From assembly GCF_040096615.1 (NCBI RefSeq), contig NZ_JBBMEJ010000008.1, forward strand, positions 1 through 64,000: a stretch of DNA of 64,000 nucleotides. The letters run 5' to 3'. This document shows, piece by piece, positions 54,332 to 62,596 of this stretch (within the stretch, counting starts at the first letter, position 1; each line of letters opens with the position of its first letter). The position numbers and the translations under genes were made by a program. The DNA comes from Blautia_A aquisgranensis. Lineage in GTDB: Bacteria; Bacillota; Clostridia; Lachnospirales; Lachnospiraceae. The notes under the pieces are model-generated. The model was not told where the DNA came from and searched no databases. It saw nothing but the letters and a program-made list of their open reading frames with translations.

Positions 54332-55657
54332 CTTTTTCATATTTACAAACTGCGTATATCTTGGCAGCCATACAAGTTCTACGGTTCCGATGGGGCCGTT
54401 TCTCTGTTTGGCTATGATGATCTCCGCAATGTCTTTTTTTTCTGTATCTTTATGATAATAATCGTCTCGGTAAATAAACATTACCACATCGGCATCCTGC
54501 TCAATGGCCCCTGACTCTCGAAGGTCAGAAAGCATCGGACGGTGATCCGGTCGCTGTTCTACTGCACGGCTCAGCTGGGAAAGTGCGATTACCGGTACAT
54601 CGATTTCTCTGGCAAGTGCTTTCAGAGAACGGGAAATATCTGAGATCTCCTGCTGTCTGGAATCGGATTTACCGCTTCCACTCATAAGCTGAAGATAATC
54701 GATCATAATAATTCCGAGATTATGTTCCAGCTTGTACTTCCTGCATTTGGAACGAAGCTCCGCAATGGAGATACCAGGTGTATCATCAATAATCAGATTG
54801 GAACCGCCGATGATATCTGCTCCTTCCACCAGTTTCGTCCAGTCCTCATCCTTCAGATTACCGGTACGAAGATTCTGGGAATCCACATGAGATTCCATTG
54901 CGAGCAGACGGTTTACCAGCTGTTCCTTGGACATCTCCAGACTGAAGATTGCCACCGTCACATCCTTACGAAACGCCATATACTGGGCAATATTCAGTAC
55001 GAACGCGGTTTTTCCCATGGAAGGACGGGCCGCGATAAGCACAAGATCCGAAGGATGCATACCTGAAGTCTTATAATCCAGGTCTACAAATCCTGTTGGA
55101 ATTCCGGTAACTGAGCCCTTCAACTTGGATGCCTTCTCAATATTGCTGACTGCATTTAAGACAACCTGCTGGATTGGCACATAATCGCTTCCGTTCGTTC
55201 TCTGAAGAATATTAAAAAGCTTCTTCTCAGATTCCTCAAGAATTGTTTCGGTACTCTCCTTCTCAAGATAGCAGGAGTTCGCCACTTCCTCCGTTGTACG
55301 GATCAGCCTTCTTAAGACAGCCTTCTCACTTACGATATTCGCATAATATTTCACATTGGCAGAGGTAGGAACTGCTGCGATCAGATCACGGACATATTCC
55401 ATACTGCTGATGTCCGGCGGCAATTCTTTCTCCTTCAGACGATTCTGCAATGTGATCAGATCTACCGGCTTTCCCTCATTACAAAGCTCTACCATGGCAT
55501 CAAAAATAATGCCATACTGTTTCTGATAAAAGTCATCACTGGTCAGTATCTCGGACGCAACCAGTATCGCATCACGGTCCAGAATCATGGACCCGATCAC
55601 CGACTGCTCTGCCTCAATACTGTGCGGAAGAATCCTCTTGATCAATGCTTCTTCCAT
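54329..55657 (-). CDS. dnaB: Replicative DNA helicase DnaB
   Basis: The 442-residue helicase unwinds DNA at the replication fork as a hexamer. The N-terminal DnaB domain (SIEAEQSVIGSMI) precedes the RecA-like core with Walker A ARPSMGKTAFVLN, Walker B IIMIDYLQLMSG and the downstream ALSQLSRAVEQRPDHRP/ SDLRESGAIEQDAD motifs. No intein is present. It is three bases after rplI, in the widespread gdpP-rplI-dnaB order. Confidence 0.98.
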   Translation of the reverse strand: MEEALIKRILPHSIEAEQSVIGSMILDRDAILVASEILTSDDFYQKQYGIIFDAMVELCNEGKPVDLITLQNRLKEKELPPDISSMEYVRDLIAAVPTSANVKYYANIVSEKAVLRRLIRTTEEVANSCYLEKESTETILEESEKKLFNILQRTNGSDYVPIQQVVLNAVSNIEKASKLKGSVTGIPTGFVDLDYKTSGMHPSDLVLIAARPSMGKTAFVLNIAQYMAFRKDVTVAIFSLEMSKEQLVNRLLAMESHVDSQNLRTGNLKDEDWTKLVEGADIIGGSNLIIDDTPGISIAELRSKCRKYKLEHNLGIIMIDYLQLMSGSGKSDSRQQEISDISRSLKALAREIDVPVIALSQLSRAVEQRPDHRPMLSDLRESGAIEQDADVVMFIYRDDYYHKDTEKKDIAEIIIAKQRNGPIGTVELVWLPRYTQFVNMKK

Positions 55658-55660
55658 TGA

Positions 55661-56107
55661 TTATGCCTCTTTTACCCATACCTTGAGACTTCCGGTTACC
55701 TTCGGGTGAAGACGTACCGGCACATTGGTAACACCCAGATTACGGATCGGGCTCTCCAGCTGAAGTTTCTTCTTATCAATGTCAAGATTCAGCTGTTTTT
55801 TTGCCGCCTCAGAGATCTCCTTGGAGGATACAGAACCAAATGTTCTTCCACCTTCTCCGACTTTCAGTGTAAGAATAATCTCTTTTGTGGAAAGTTCCTC
55901 AGCAAAAGCTTTGGCCGCATCCAGATTTTCCTGTGCAACCTTCTCCTCATTTGCCTTGCGAAGCTTGAGGTCATTGAGGTTCTTGGATGTAGCCTCTACG
56001 CCAAGCTTTTTCGGCAGGATCATGTTTCTTGCATATCCGTCACTTACATTTACGATCTGTCCCTTTTTTCCCAGGGATTTCACATCTTCCAGAAGAATTA
56101 CTTTCAT
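55661..56107 (-). CDS. rplI: Ribosomal protein bL9
   Basis: The 148-residue 50S protein has the bL9 signature GKKGQIVNVSDGYARNMILP near the N-terminus and a long central helix (NLNDLKLRKANEEKVAQENL) leading to the C-terminal domain. Length is standard. It overlaps the gdpP stop by four bases (ATGA). Confidence 0.98.
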   Translation of the reverse strand: MKVILLEDVKSLGKKGQIVNVSDGYARNMILPKKLGVEATSKNLNDLKLRKANEEKVAQENLDAAKAFAEELSTKEIILTLKVGEGGRTFGSVSSKEISEAAKKQLNLDIDKKKLQLESPIRNLGVTNVPVRLHPKVTGSLKVWVKEA

Positions 56108-58158
56108 TTCTGTTTATCTCCTTCCTGATATAACTGGTCTATGATTTCTTTCAGCATTCTCTCGGTCTCATCCATCGTGTCTTTTACCTGGGCACCGGCG
56201 ATATTCAGATGTCCGCCGCCTCCCATTCGTTCCATCATGACCTGTACGTTGACCTCATCAATGGCCCGGGCACTGATGTAAACCTCGTTATTATAGCTGG
56301 TAAGAACAAATGATGCCTTGACTCCGGCAATATTCAGAAGCTCATTTGCCGCCTGTGCACCTACAACGGTCGGACTTTCCAGACCCTCGCTCGGACATCT
56401 TGCAATCGCAAAACAATCTCTATAGATTTCTGCGGTACGTACAGCCTCAGCTCTTGCCTTATAGGAATCAATATTATCACGGAGCATCTTACGTACACGT
56501 GTCACATCCGCTCCGCATCTACGCAGGAATGCTGCCGCCTCAAAGGTACGCACACCTGCTCTTGTTGTAAAATTATTGGTATCAATCATGATACCCGCAT
56601 AAATACAGTCCGCCTCAATACTGCGAAGCTTCAGCCCGTCTGCAAAATACTGCAGGATCTCTGCAACCATCTCACAGGTTGAGGAAGCATAAGGCTCCAC
56701 ATAGGAAAGAACTGCATTCTGTATCACTTCACTACCCCGGCGATGATGATCCAGCACAACAATCGTCTTCGTCATATAGAGAAGATCCTGGCATTCCGTA
56801 TAGCTTGGCTTGTTGGTATCCACTACGATCACGACCGTATTATTATCCACAAGTTCTTTCGCCTGACTGCTGTCCACAAACATAGATGGCTCGTAATCCG
56901 GATTCTCCATAAAGCCACTCATCAGAGGGCGGATAGAAGTTGTCGGATCATTGATTACAATATGCACCGGCTTTCCAAGTGTCTTACCGGCACGGTATAT
57001 ACCGATTCCGGCGCCAAGAGCATCTACATCTGTGATCTTATGTCCCATGACCACAACACGGTCCTTGGTGCTCATAAATTCCTTCAATGCCTGTGCCTTC
57101 ACACGGGCCTTCACACGGGTGGATTTCTCCATCTGCTGAGCCTTACCGCCAATGTAGGTAATATTGTTGCCATTTTTGATCACAACCTGATCACCGCCAC
57201 GTCCCAGTGCCATCTCAATGGCGATCCGGGCATATTCATAATTCTGAATATAAGTCGATGCATTCAGACCGATTCCGATACTTAAGGTCACTGCCATCTC
57301 ATTTCCGATGTTGACAGTCTTAACTTCATCCAGAATGTGGAATCTCTGTTCCTTCAGGGTTTCCAGAGAACTCTGACGCATGATCAGAAGATATTTGTCC
57401 TTCTCAAGCTTCTTTACAAGGCCATCAAAATTGGAAAAATATTTCGTAATCTTCCGGTCAATCAGTGCGATCAGAAGTGATCTTCTCACATCCTCCACAC
57501 TCTCAAGAGCTTCCTCATAATTATCCAGATAGGCTAGTGCTACTACCAGCTTATTATCCTCGTTTTTCTGAATGTACTCCTTAAGCTCTGTCTCATCGTA
57601 AAGATACATGGCGATCAGACTTACATTCTGTGACATATCCTCCAGAATATCTGCGTGGCTTACCACTTCTCCCATTGTCACACGCTGCATGGAGACTCTG
57701 TAGATCCTTTCTCCGAAATGTGTACTCATCTCGGAAATCTCCAGCTCGTCTGCTACCGGAAGCTTATCCGGAGTAATATCCGGAAAAATCGTGCTGATAT
57801 TTTTTTTGTAGAACTGATCTCTTCCCGTGATCTCCGAAAAAATACGGTTTGACCAGATCATCCGCCCTTCCATATCCATAATGGCATATGGCAGTGCCAG
57901 CTCCTCAAGCATCCTCTTTTCCACCACATCATACTGATTGGCAAATGCGATCATATCGTTGATGATCAGCGGTTTGTTATAACGAAAAAGCTGTACTGCG
58001 ATAAAAATGTAGATCACAGTACCTATAGACACCAGAATTCCGGCTTTCACACTTACAATAAACACCAGCAGATCCAGCAGCACGACCAGCACCGAAAGAT
58101 ACAGCGGCCAGCGCATGAAGTGTTTCATGGGCCCTTTAAATTTAACTTTGTTGTTCAT
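56104..58158 (-). CDS. gdpP: Cyclic-di-AMP phosphodiesterase GdpP
   Basis: The 684-residue membrane enzyme degrades c-di-AMP. It has two N-terminal membrane helices (about 15-55), a PAS domain (LPYAIMDMEGRMIWSNRIF), a degenerate GGDEF domain (about 175-305) and a C-terminal DHH/DHHA1 phosphoesterase: VVMGHKITDVDALGAGIGIY, VVIVVDTNKP, VVLDHHRRG and GGGGHLNIAG. A standard GdpP length. First gene of the gdpP-rplI-dnaB operon. Confidence 0.96.
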   Translation of the reverse strand: MNNKVKFKGPMKHFMRWPLYLSVLVVLLDLLVFIVSVKAGILVSIGTVIYIFIAVQLFRYNKPLIINDMIAFANQYDVVEKRMLEELALPYAIMDMEGRMIWSNRIFSEITGRDQFYKKNISTIFPDITPDKLPVADELEISEMSTHFGERIYRVSMQRVTMGEVVSHADILEDMSQNVSLIAMYLYDETELKEYIQKNEDNKLVVALAYLDNYEEALESVEDVRRSLLIALIDRKITKYFSNFDGLVKKLEKDKYLLIMRQSSLETLKEQRFHILDEVKTVNIGNEMAVTLSIGIGLNASTYIQNYEYARIAIEMALGRGGDQVVIKNGNNITYIGGKAQQMEKSTRVKARVKAQALKEFMSTKDRVVVMGHKITDVDALGAGIGIYRAGKTLGKPVHIVINDPTTSIRPLMSGFMENPDYEPSMFVDSSQAKELVDNNTVVIVVDTNKPSYTECQDLLYMTKTIVVLDHHRRGSEVIQNAVLSYVEPYASSTCEMVAEILQYFADGLKLRSIEADCIYAGIMIDTNNFTTRAGVRTFEAAAFLRRCGADVTRVRKMLRDNIDSYKARAEAVRTAEIYRDCFAIARCPSEGLESPTVVGAQAANELLNIAGVKASFVLTSYNNEVYISARAIDEVNVQVMMERMGGGGHLNIAGAQVKDTMDETERMLKEIIDQLYQEGDKQK

Positions 58159-58283
58159 TGCCTTTTCCTGTTCTTAACGTAATTTAACCATAAGTTATCT
58201 TTTATTATAACAGATTCCTCATTATAATTCCATACTTATGATATAAATCGCCAGACATTTAACCCGTTCACGTGGGAATTCGA

Positions 58284-58339
58284 TAAAAAAACAAAGCCGA
58301 TGCTTAACAGACGACTTGCATCTGTTTCACACCGGCTTC
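58284..58339 (-). terminator. Terminator of rpsF-ssb-rpsR
   Basis: Arms AAGCCGGTG and CATCGGCTT are separated by a structured loop and followed on the minus strand by a run of seven T, about 20 bp beyond the rpsR stop. Confidence 0.75.
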
Positions 58340-58353
58340 TTGGATGATCGGAA

Positions 58354-58617
58354 TTAGTCCTGAACGTATGGCATCAGGGACATATGACGTGCTCTCTTAA
58401 CAGCAACTGTCAGTGCTCTCTGATGTTTCGCGCAGTTACCTGTAATTCTTCTCGGGAGAATTTTACCTCTCTCGGAAACATACTTTCTTAACTTTGCTAC
58501 ATCCTTGTAATCGATCTCGTTATTCTCTTTACCGCAGAATACACAAACTTTTTTTCTTCTGCGTCCGCCTCTTCTCTTCATCGGAGAATCTGGTCTCTCG
58601 CCTCTATTGTAAGCCAT
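58354..58617 (-). CDS. rpsR: Ribosomal protein bS18
   Basis: The 87-residue 30S protein has a basic N-terminus (MKRRGGRRRKKVCVFCGKEN) with a Cys-x2-Cys pair, which suggests the zinc-type form, and the core DYKDVAKLRKYVSERGKILPR / TGNCAKHQRALTVAVKRAR. Last gene of rpsF-ssb-rpsR. Confidence 0.98.
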   Translation of the reverse strand: MAYNRGERPDSPMKRRGGRRRKKVCVFCGKENNEIDYKDVAKLRKYVSERGKILPRRITGNCAKHQRALTVAVKRARHMSLMPYVQD

Positions 58618-58666
58618 GATTGTTTCCTCCTATCTTATTCGTATCATCTGTCTTAAAGCAGATGTT

Positions 58667-59125
58667 CTAGTTGAACGGCAGCTCCTCGTCAATTCCGTCC
58701 GGAATGTTCATGAAGCCGTCGGCGCTTGCTGCGCTTGGACCTGGCATAGACGGTGCAGGTGCCGCATTTGTCTGAGGATGACTCGCTGCATAGCTGTCAC
58801 TGGATGCTTTGCTCTCGGCAAATTCCTGTTCCTCAACAACGACCTCTGTCGTATAAACCTTCTGTCCCTCACGGTTCGTATAGCTTCCTGTCTGGATACG
58901 TCCCGTAACTGCAATTTTCAGTCCCTGTCTGAAATACTTCTCCGCAAACTCTGCTGTACGTCCGAAAGAAACACAGCTGATAAAATCAGCACTTGCCTCT
59001 CCGTCACGACGGAATCTGCGGTCAACTGCCAGTGTATATCTGGCGATTGCCAGGGCATTCTCTCCTGCGGAATATCGCACCTCAGGATCTCTTGTCAAGC
59101 GTCCCATTAATATTACTTTGTTCAT
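58667..59125 (-). CDS. ssb: Single-stranded DNA-binding protein
   Basis: The 152-residue SSB has an OB fold (MNKVILMGRLTRDPEVRYSA, FAEKYFRQGLKIAVTGRI), a Pro/Ala/Ser-rich linker and the acidic protein-interaction tip ending EELPFN. It is between rpsF and rpsR, the conserved order in Firmicutes. Confidence 0.98.
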   Translation of the reverse strand: MNKVILMGRLTRDPEVRYSAGENALAIARYTLAVDRRFRRDGEASADFISCVSFGRTAEFAEKYFRQGLKIAVTGRIQTGSYTNREGQKVYTTEVVVEEQEFAESKASSDSYAASHPQTNAAPAPSMPGPSAASADGFMNIPDGIDEELPFN

Positions 59126-59200
59126 CGTTCTACCTCTCTTATGATTTCACTTAACTGAACAGGTTCTTAATGGTATTTTCTGAAATACGCTGCAAAAAAA

Positions 59201-59488
59201 TTATGCCTCTTTCTTGACAACCAGGTATCTTAATACATTGTCCATGATGCGGACATGTCTCTCGATCTCCGCTGGGCACTGAGAATCTGCTTCAAACTGA
59301 ATAAAATAGTAGAAGCCTTCATGCATTTTCTGAATCTCGTAAGCTAATTTCTTCTTACCCCATTCTTCAACTTCTGTGATCACGCCGTTGTAACGTGTAA
59401 TGTAGCTTTTAGCTTTCTCAACTACAGCGTCACGTGCTTCGTCCTCAAGCTTAGCGCTCACAACTAATGCTAACTCGTACTTGTTCAT
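59201..59488 (-). CDS. rpsF: Ribosomal protein bS6
   Basis: The 95-residue 30S protein begins MNKYELALVVSAKL and has EEWGKKKLAYEIQKMHEGFY in the core and IMDNVLRYLVVK at the end. AAGGAGG lies about ten bases before the ATG at 59488; an in-frame start further upstream would add an unlikely extension. First gene of rpsF-ssb-rpsR. Confidence 0.97.
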   Translation of the reverse strand: MNKYELALVVSAKLEDEARDAVVEKAKSYITRYNGVITEVEEWGKKKLAYEIQKMHEGFYYFIQFEADSQCPAEIERHVRIMDNVLRYLVVKKEA

Positions 59489-59603
59489 GCTTGTCTTAAC
59501 CTCCTTATGGTCTTTTGGCCCTTTGCCTGTCAAAGAGCAAGGATATGAAATATATCACGATTGTTGATTCTAGCATATCTTTTCCGTGATGTAAAGCATA
59601 AAT

Positions 59604-59798
59604 TTAATTTTTTTCGATTTTTTTTAAATTTCGTGTATTCTTCTCCACAAGCTTGCGTGCCACCATGATCTGATGGCCGCATCCCATACATTTCAGGCGG
59701 AAATCTGCGCCTACACGTAAGATTTCCCAATCCTTGTTTCCGCAGGGATGCGCTTTTTTTAAAGTGACCATATCTCCTACTTCATAATTTAATCCCAT
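59604..59798 (-). CDS. DUF951 family protein
   Basis: The 64-residue protein matches DUF951: YEVGDMVTLKKAHPCGNKDW, then GADFRLKCMGCGHQIMVAR with Cys-x2-Cys that may bind metal with the earlier Cys. These small proteins are common next to rpsF in Firmicutes; the biochemical role is unknown. GAGGAG precedes the ATG. Confidence 0.9.
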   Translation of the reverse strand: MGLNYEVGDMVTLKKAHPCGNKDWEILRVGADFRLKCMGCGHQIMVARKLVEKNTRNLKKIEKN

Positions 59799-59844
59799 TA
59801 TCTGCTCCTCAGTTATAATTTTTTCTCACTGCACGTATCTTCTG

Positions 59845-60567
59845 TTATATCCGAATCTGGCTGAATACCTGTCCAATCGGTTCTTTAATAAGAAGATCCG
59901 CATACTTATCGCGAGGTGTCGATGCCTTGTTAATCACCACCAGATGCTCCCCATGGAAATAATCGATCAGTCCTGCCGCCGGATACACTGCCAGTGAAGT
60001 ACCTCCTATGATCAATACCTGTGCCTCTGATATCGCTCTCACGGATTCCTGGATCGTATGATCGTCCAGGCCTTCCTCATAGAGAACAACATCCGGCTTG
60101 ATGATGCCGCCACAGGAACATTTCGGAACACCTTTTGCGGCTTTCATATATTGGAAATCATAGAACTTTCCGCATTTCATACAGTGATTACGGTAAACGC
60201 TTCCATGAAGTTCCAGAACGTTCCGGCTTCCTGCCATCTGATGAAGATTATCAATATTCTGCGTGATCACAGCTTTTAACTTGCCTGCCTGTTCCAGCTG
60301 GGCAAGCTTAAGATGAGCTTCGTTCGGTTTTGCCGTATCGCAGAGCATCTTATCCTGATAAAATTTAAAAAATTCCTCCGGCCTTCGCATAAAAAACGTA
60401 TGGCTTAAGATTGTCTCCGGCGGATAATCATACTTCTGATTGTAGAGACCATCCTGACTCCGAAAATCCGGAATTCCGCTCTCTGTGGAAACGCCGGCCC
60501 CTCCGAAAAATACGATATTATCGTATTCATCAATGATCTTCTGTAATTTTTCGATTTCATTTCCCAT
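59845..60567 (-). CDS. NAD-dependent protein deacylase, sirtuin
   Basis: The 240-residue enzyme removes acyl groups from lysines using NAD+. It shows GGAGVSTESGIPDFRS, the TQNIDNLHQMAG block, the catalytic His in LELHGSVYRN, zinc Cys pairs in CMKCGKFY and CSCGG, and IGGTSLAVYPAAGLI. It resembles CobB/SrtN. GGGAGG before the ATG. Its stop is 46 bp before DUF951; sortase B lies 49 bp upstream. Confidence 0.96.
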   Translation of the reverse strand: MGNEIEKLQKIIDEYDNIVFFGGAGVSTESGIPDFRSQDGLYNQKYDYPPETILSHTFFMRRPEEFFKFYQDKMLCDTAKPNEAHLKLAQLEQAGKLKAVITQNIDNLHQMAGSRNVLELHGSVYRNHCMKCGKFYDFQYMKAAKGVPKCSCGGIIKPDVVLYEEGLDDHTIQESVRAISEAQVLIIGGTSLAVYPAAGLIDYFHGEHLVVINKASTPRDKYADLLIKEPIGQVFSQIRI

Positions 60568-60616
60568 ATATATCTTCCTCCCGCTTTGCGCTTACGATCA
60601 ACACCTGGAGACATCT

Positions 60617-61441
60617 TTACTGCGGATCAACTGCATTTACACGCTTTCCCTGTACAACAAAACGCGTTGCCTGATTACCAGTGCATGTAGAAAGTGTAAC
60701 AATCTTGTCTTTTTTATCCGCCTTATCCTCACTGGCATCTGTCTTGATTTCCGAATTCTTGAGCATTTTTTTCTCATATTCCAGAAATTCCTTACCAGGT
60801 CCCTTAAACAGGGTATAAGTATCACTGTCCACAGAAGTCGTATATGCTGCAATGATCTCATACCTGTAGTTCTTCTCCGGGGTAAGGATCCAGAAATATT
60901 TGCTGGCATTATAAAGTGTTTCATCTTCTCTGTATTTCTTCAGCATTCCAAACATGGAACCATTCTTCATATTGTGTCCGTATACCAGGGTATTACAGTC
61001 ACTGAAATCTCTTTTATTTTCATAATCAATAAAGATCGTTCCTGCAAAATTGTAGTTTTTCTCATAAGTCTGGTGGAGATATGTGTTATTATCCTCTCCC
61101 TGCACCACCGGATAACTGATCTGGGGTAAGGCTTCCATATAAATCCAGCCGATCACATCATTATTGATGCTCTTAAGGGAATTAAAATCAATGCTGATCG
61201 GTGCCACCGGCTGCTGTTGTTCGTCCGGCTGTCCCAGCTCTTCCACCTCATCCGGATCACGTTCTGTCACTGCCATTTCTGAGATGCTGTTATACTCGTC
61301 TGTGCCTTTTTTATACTCTGTATAAATATGATAGAGATTAAATGCCGCATAACAGAATACACAGATCGCCGCGATCAGTACAAGAGTCAGGATGTAATCC
61401 CCTGCTGTTTTTTTCTTTTTTTTCCTGTCTTTCCTGCTCAT
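60617..61441 (-). CDS. srtB: Class B sortase
   Basis: The 274-residue membrane enzyme attaches or cross-links surface proteins. A basic start (MSRKDRKKKKKTAG) leads into one membrane helix (YILTLVLIAAICVFCYAAF). The sortase domain has the catalytic His in TLVYGHNMKNGSMFGML, the Cys in IVTLSTCTGN and a following Arg (ATRFVVQGKRV). ATG 61441 is used because AAGGAGG lies six bases upstream. No substrate with a sorting signal is next to it. Confidence 0.93.
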   Translation of the reverse strand: MSRKDRKKKKKTAGDYILTLVLIAAICVFCYAAFNLYHIYTEYKKGTDEYNSISEMAVTERDPDEVEELGQPDEQQQPVAPISIDFNSLKSINNDVIGWIYMEALPQISYPVVQGEDNNTYLHQTYEKNYNFAGTIFIDYENKRDFSDCNTLVYGHNMKNGSMFGMLKKYREDETLYNASKYFWILTPEKNYRYEIIAAYTTSVDSDTYTLFKGPGKEFLEYEKKMLKNSEIKTDASEDKADKKDKIVTLSTCTGNQATRFVVQGKRVNAVDPQ

Positions 61442-61532
61442 AATCACCCTCCTTTGATCTGTCAGGATTATGTGGTTTCTGTATTCATTATAAATATCCC
61501 TCCGTTTTCTTGCAACTGTTTTGTTTTATGCA

Positions 61533-61569
61533 GAAAAAAGCAGCTCCGGATTGGGCGTCCGAAGCTGCT
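61533..61569 (-). terminator. Terminator of purC
   Basis: Twelve-bp arms AGCAGCTTCGGA and TCCGGAGCTGCT (one G.U) enclose seven bases and are followed by TTTTTT on the minus strand, 30 bp beyond the purC stop. Confidence 0.9.
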
Positions 61570-61598
61570 TATGCGGTATGATCTCAAAGATAACTTTT

Positions 61599-62471
61599 TC
61601 AGGCTAATTCTTTGCCTGTGAGCATTTTGTATGCCTGAAGATATTTCTCGATGGTCTTGTCCACGATCTCCTGTGGAAGTGTCCAGTCGTTACCCGGGTT
61701 GGCTTTCAGCCAGTCACGGGCAAACTGCTTGTCAAAGGATGGCTGACCATGTCCTGGTTCATAGCCTTCTGCCGGCCAGAAACGGGAGCTGTCCGGTGTC
61801 AGCATCTCATCGCCAATCACCAGGTTGCCTTCCTCATCAAGTCCGAACTCGAATTTTGTATCTGCAATGATGATTCCCTTGCTGAGGGCATATTCTGCAC
61901 ATTTCTTGTACAGTGCGATAGTGTTGTCACGAAGCTTCTCAGCATACTCGCGGCCTTTTCCAGGGAAATATTTCTCAAGATGATCAATGCTCTGCTCAAA
62001 AGAAATATTCTCGTCGTGATCACCGATCTCAGCCTTTGTGGATGGTGTGTAGATTGGCTCAGGCAGCTTGTCGGATTCCTTCAGTCCCTCCGGAAGTTTG
62101 ATGCCACAGACAGTACCGTTCTCCTTGTAGCTTGCCCAGCCGCTTCCTGTGATGTATCCACGGACGATACATTCGATTGGCAGCATGTTCAGCTTACGGC
62201 ACATCATGGATTTTCCTTCGAATTTCTCCTGCTGGAAAAACTCCGGCATGTCCTTTGTATCTACAGAAATCATATGGTTAGGAAGAATGTCCTCTGTCAT
62301 GTCAAACCAGAATTTGGACATCTGTGTCAGTACTGCACCTTTCTTTGTAACTTCGTTATTCAGAATTACGTCAAAGCAGCTGATACGGTCTGTTGCAACC
62401 ATAATCAAGCTGTCGCCGTTGTCATAGATCTCACGTACTTTACCTTCTTTGATTGGTTTTAATTCCTGCAT
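61599..62471 (-). CDS. purC: SAICAR synthetase
   Basis: The 290-residue purine biosynthesis enzyme joins CAIR and aspartate. It starts LKPIKEGKVREIYDNGDSLIMVATDRISCFD, then has LPIECIVRGYITGSGWASY and IADTKFEFGLDEEG/DEMLTPDSSRFW. ATG 62471 has GAGGTG upstream; two earlier in-frame ATGs lie before it. It stands alone with its own promoter and terminator. Confidence 0.97.
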   Translation of the reverse strand: MQELKPIKEGKVREIYDNGDSLIMVATDRISCFDVILNNEVTKKGAVLTQMSKFWFDMTEDILPNHMISVDTKDMPEFFQQEKFEGKSMMCRKLNMLPIECIVRGYITGSGWASYKENGTVCGIKLPEGLKESDKLPEPIYTPSTKAEIGDHDENISFEQSIDHLEKYFPGKGREYAEKLRDNTIALYKKCAEYALSKGIIIADTKFEFGLDEEGNLVIGDEMLTPDSSRFWPAEGYEPGHGQPSFDKQFARDWLKANPGNDWTLPQEIVDKTIEKYLQAYKMLTGKELA

Positions 62472-62522
62472 GTTTTCACACCTCATCATTCGGTTTTTGT
62501 TTTGTTTGTTTTCGACACAATT

Positions 62523-62552
62523 ACGGTATCACCAATCCGGTCTCTCTGTCAA
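62523..62552 (-). promoter_or_regulatory. Putative promoter of purC
   Basis: A perfect TTGACA (62552-62547) is followed by an 18-bp spacer and a weak TACCGT (62528-62523) with a TG extended element. No purine riboswitch was recognised in the short leader. Confidence 0.45.
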
Positions 62553-62596
62553 GGCGCCAGGCCCTCTCCAGTCATAAGTATTCGTTAAGAGATCAT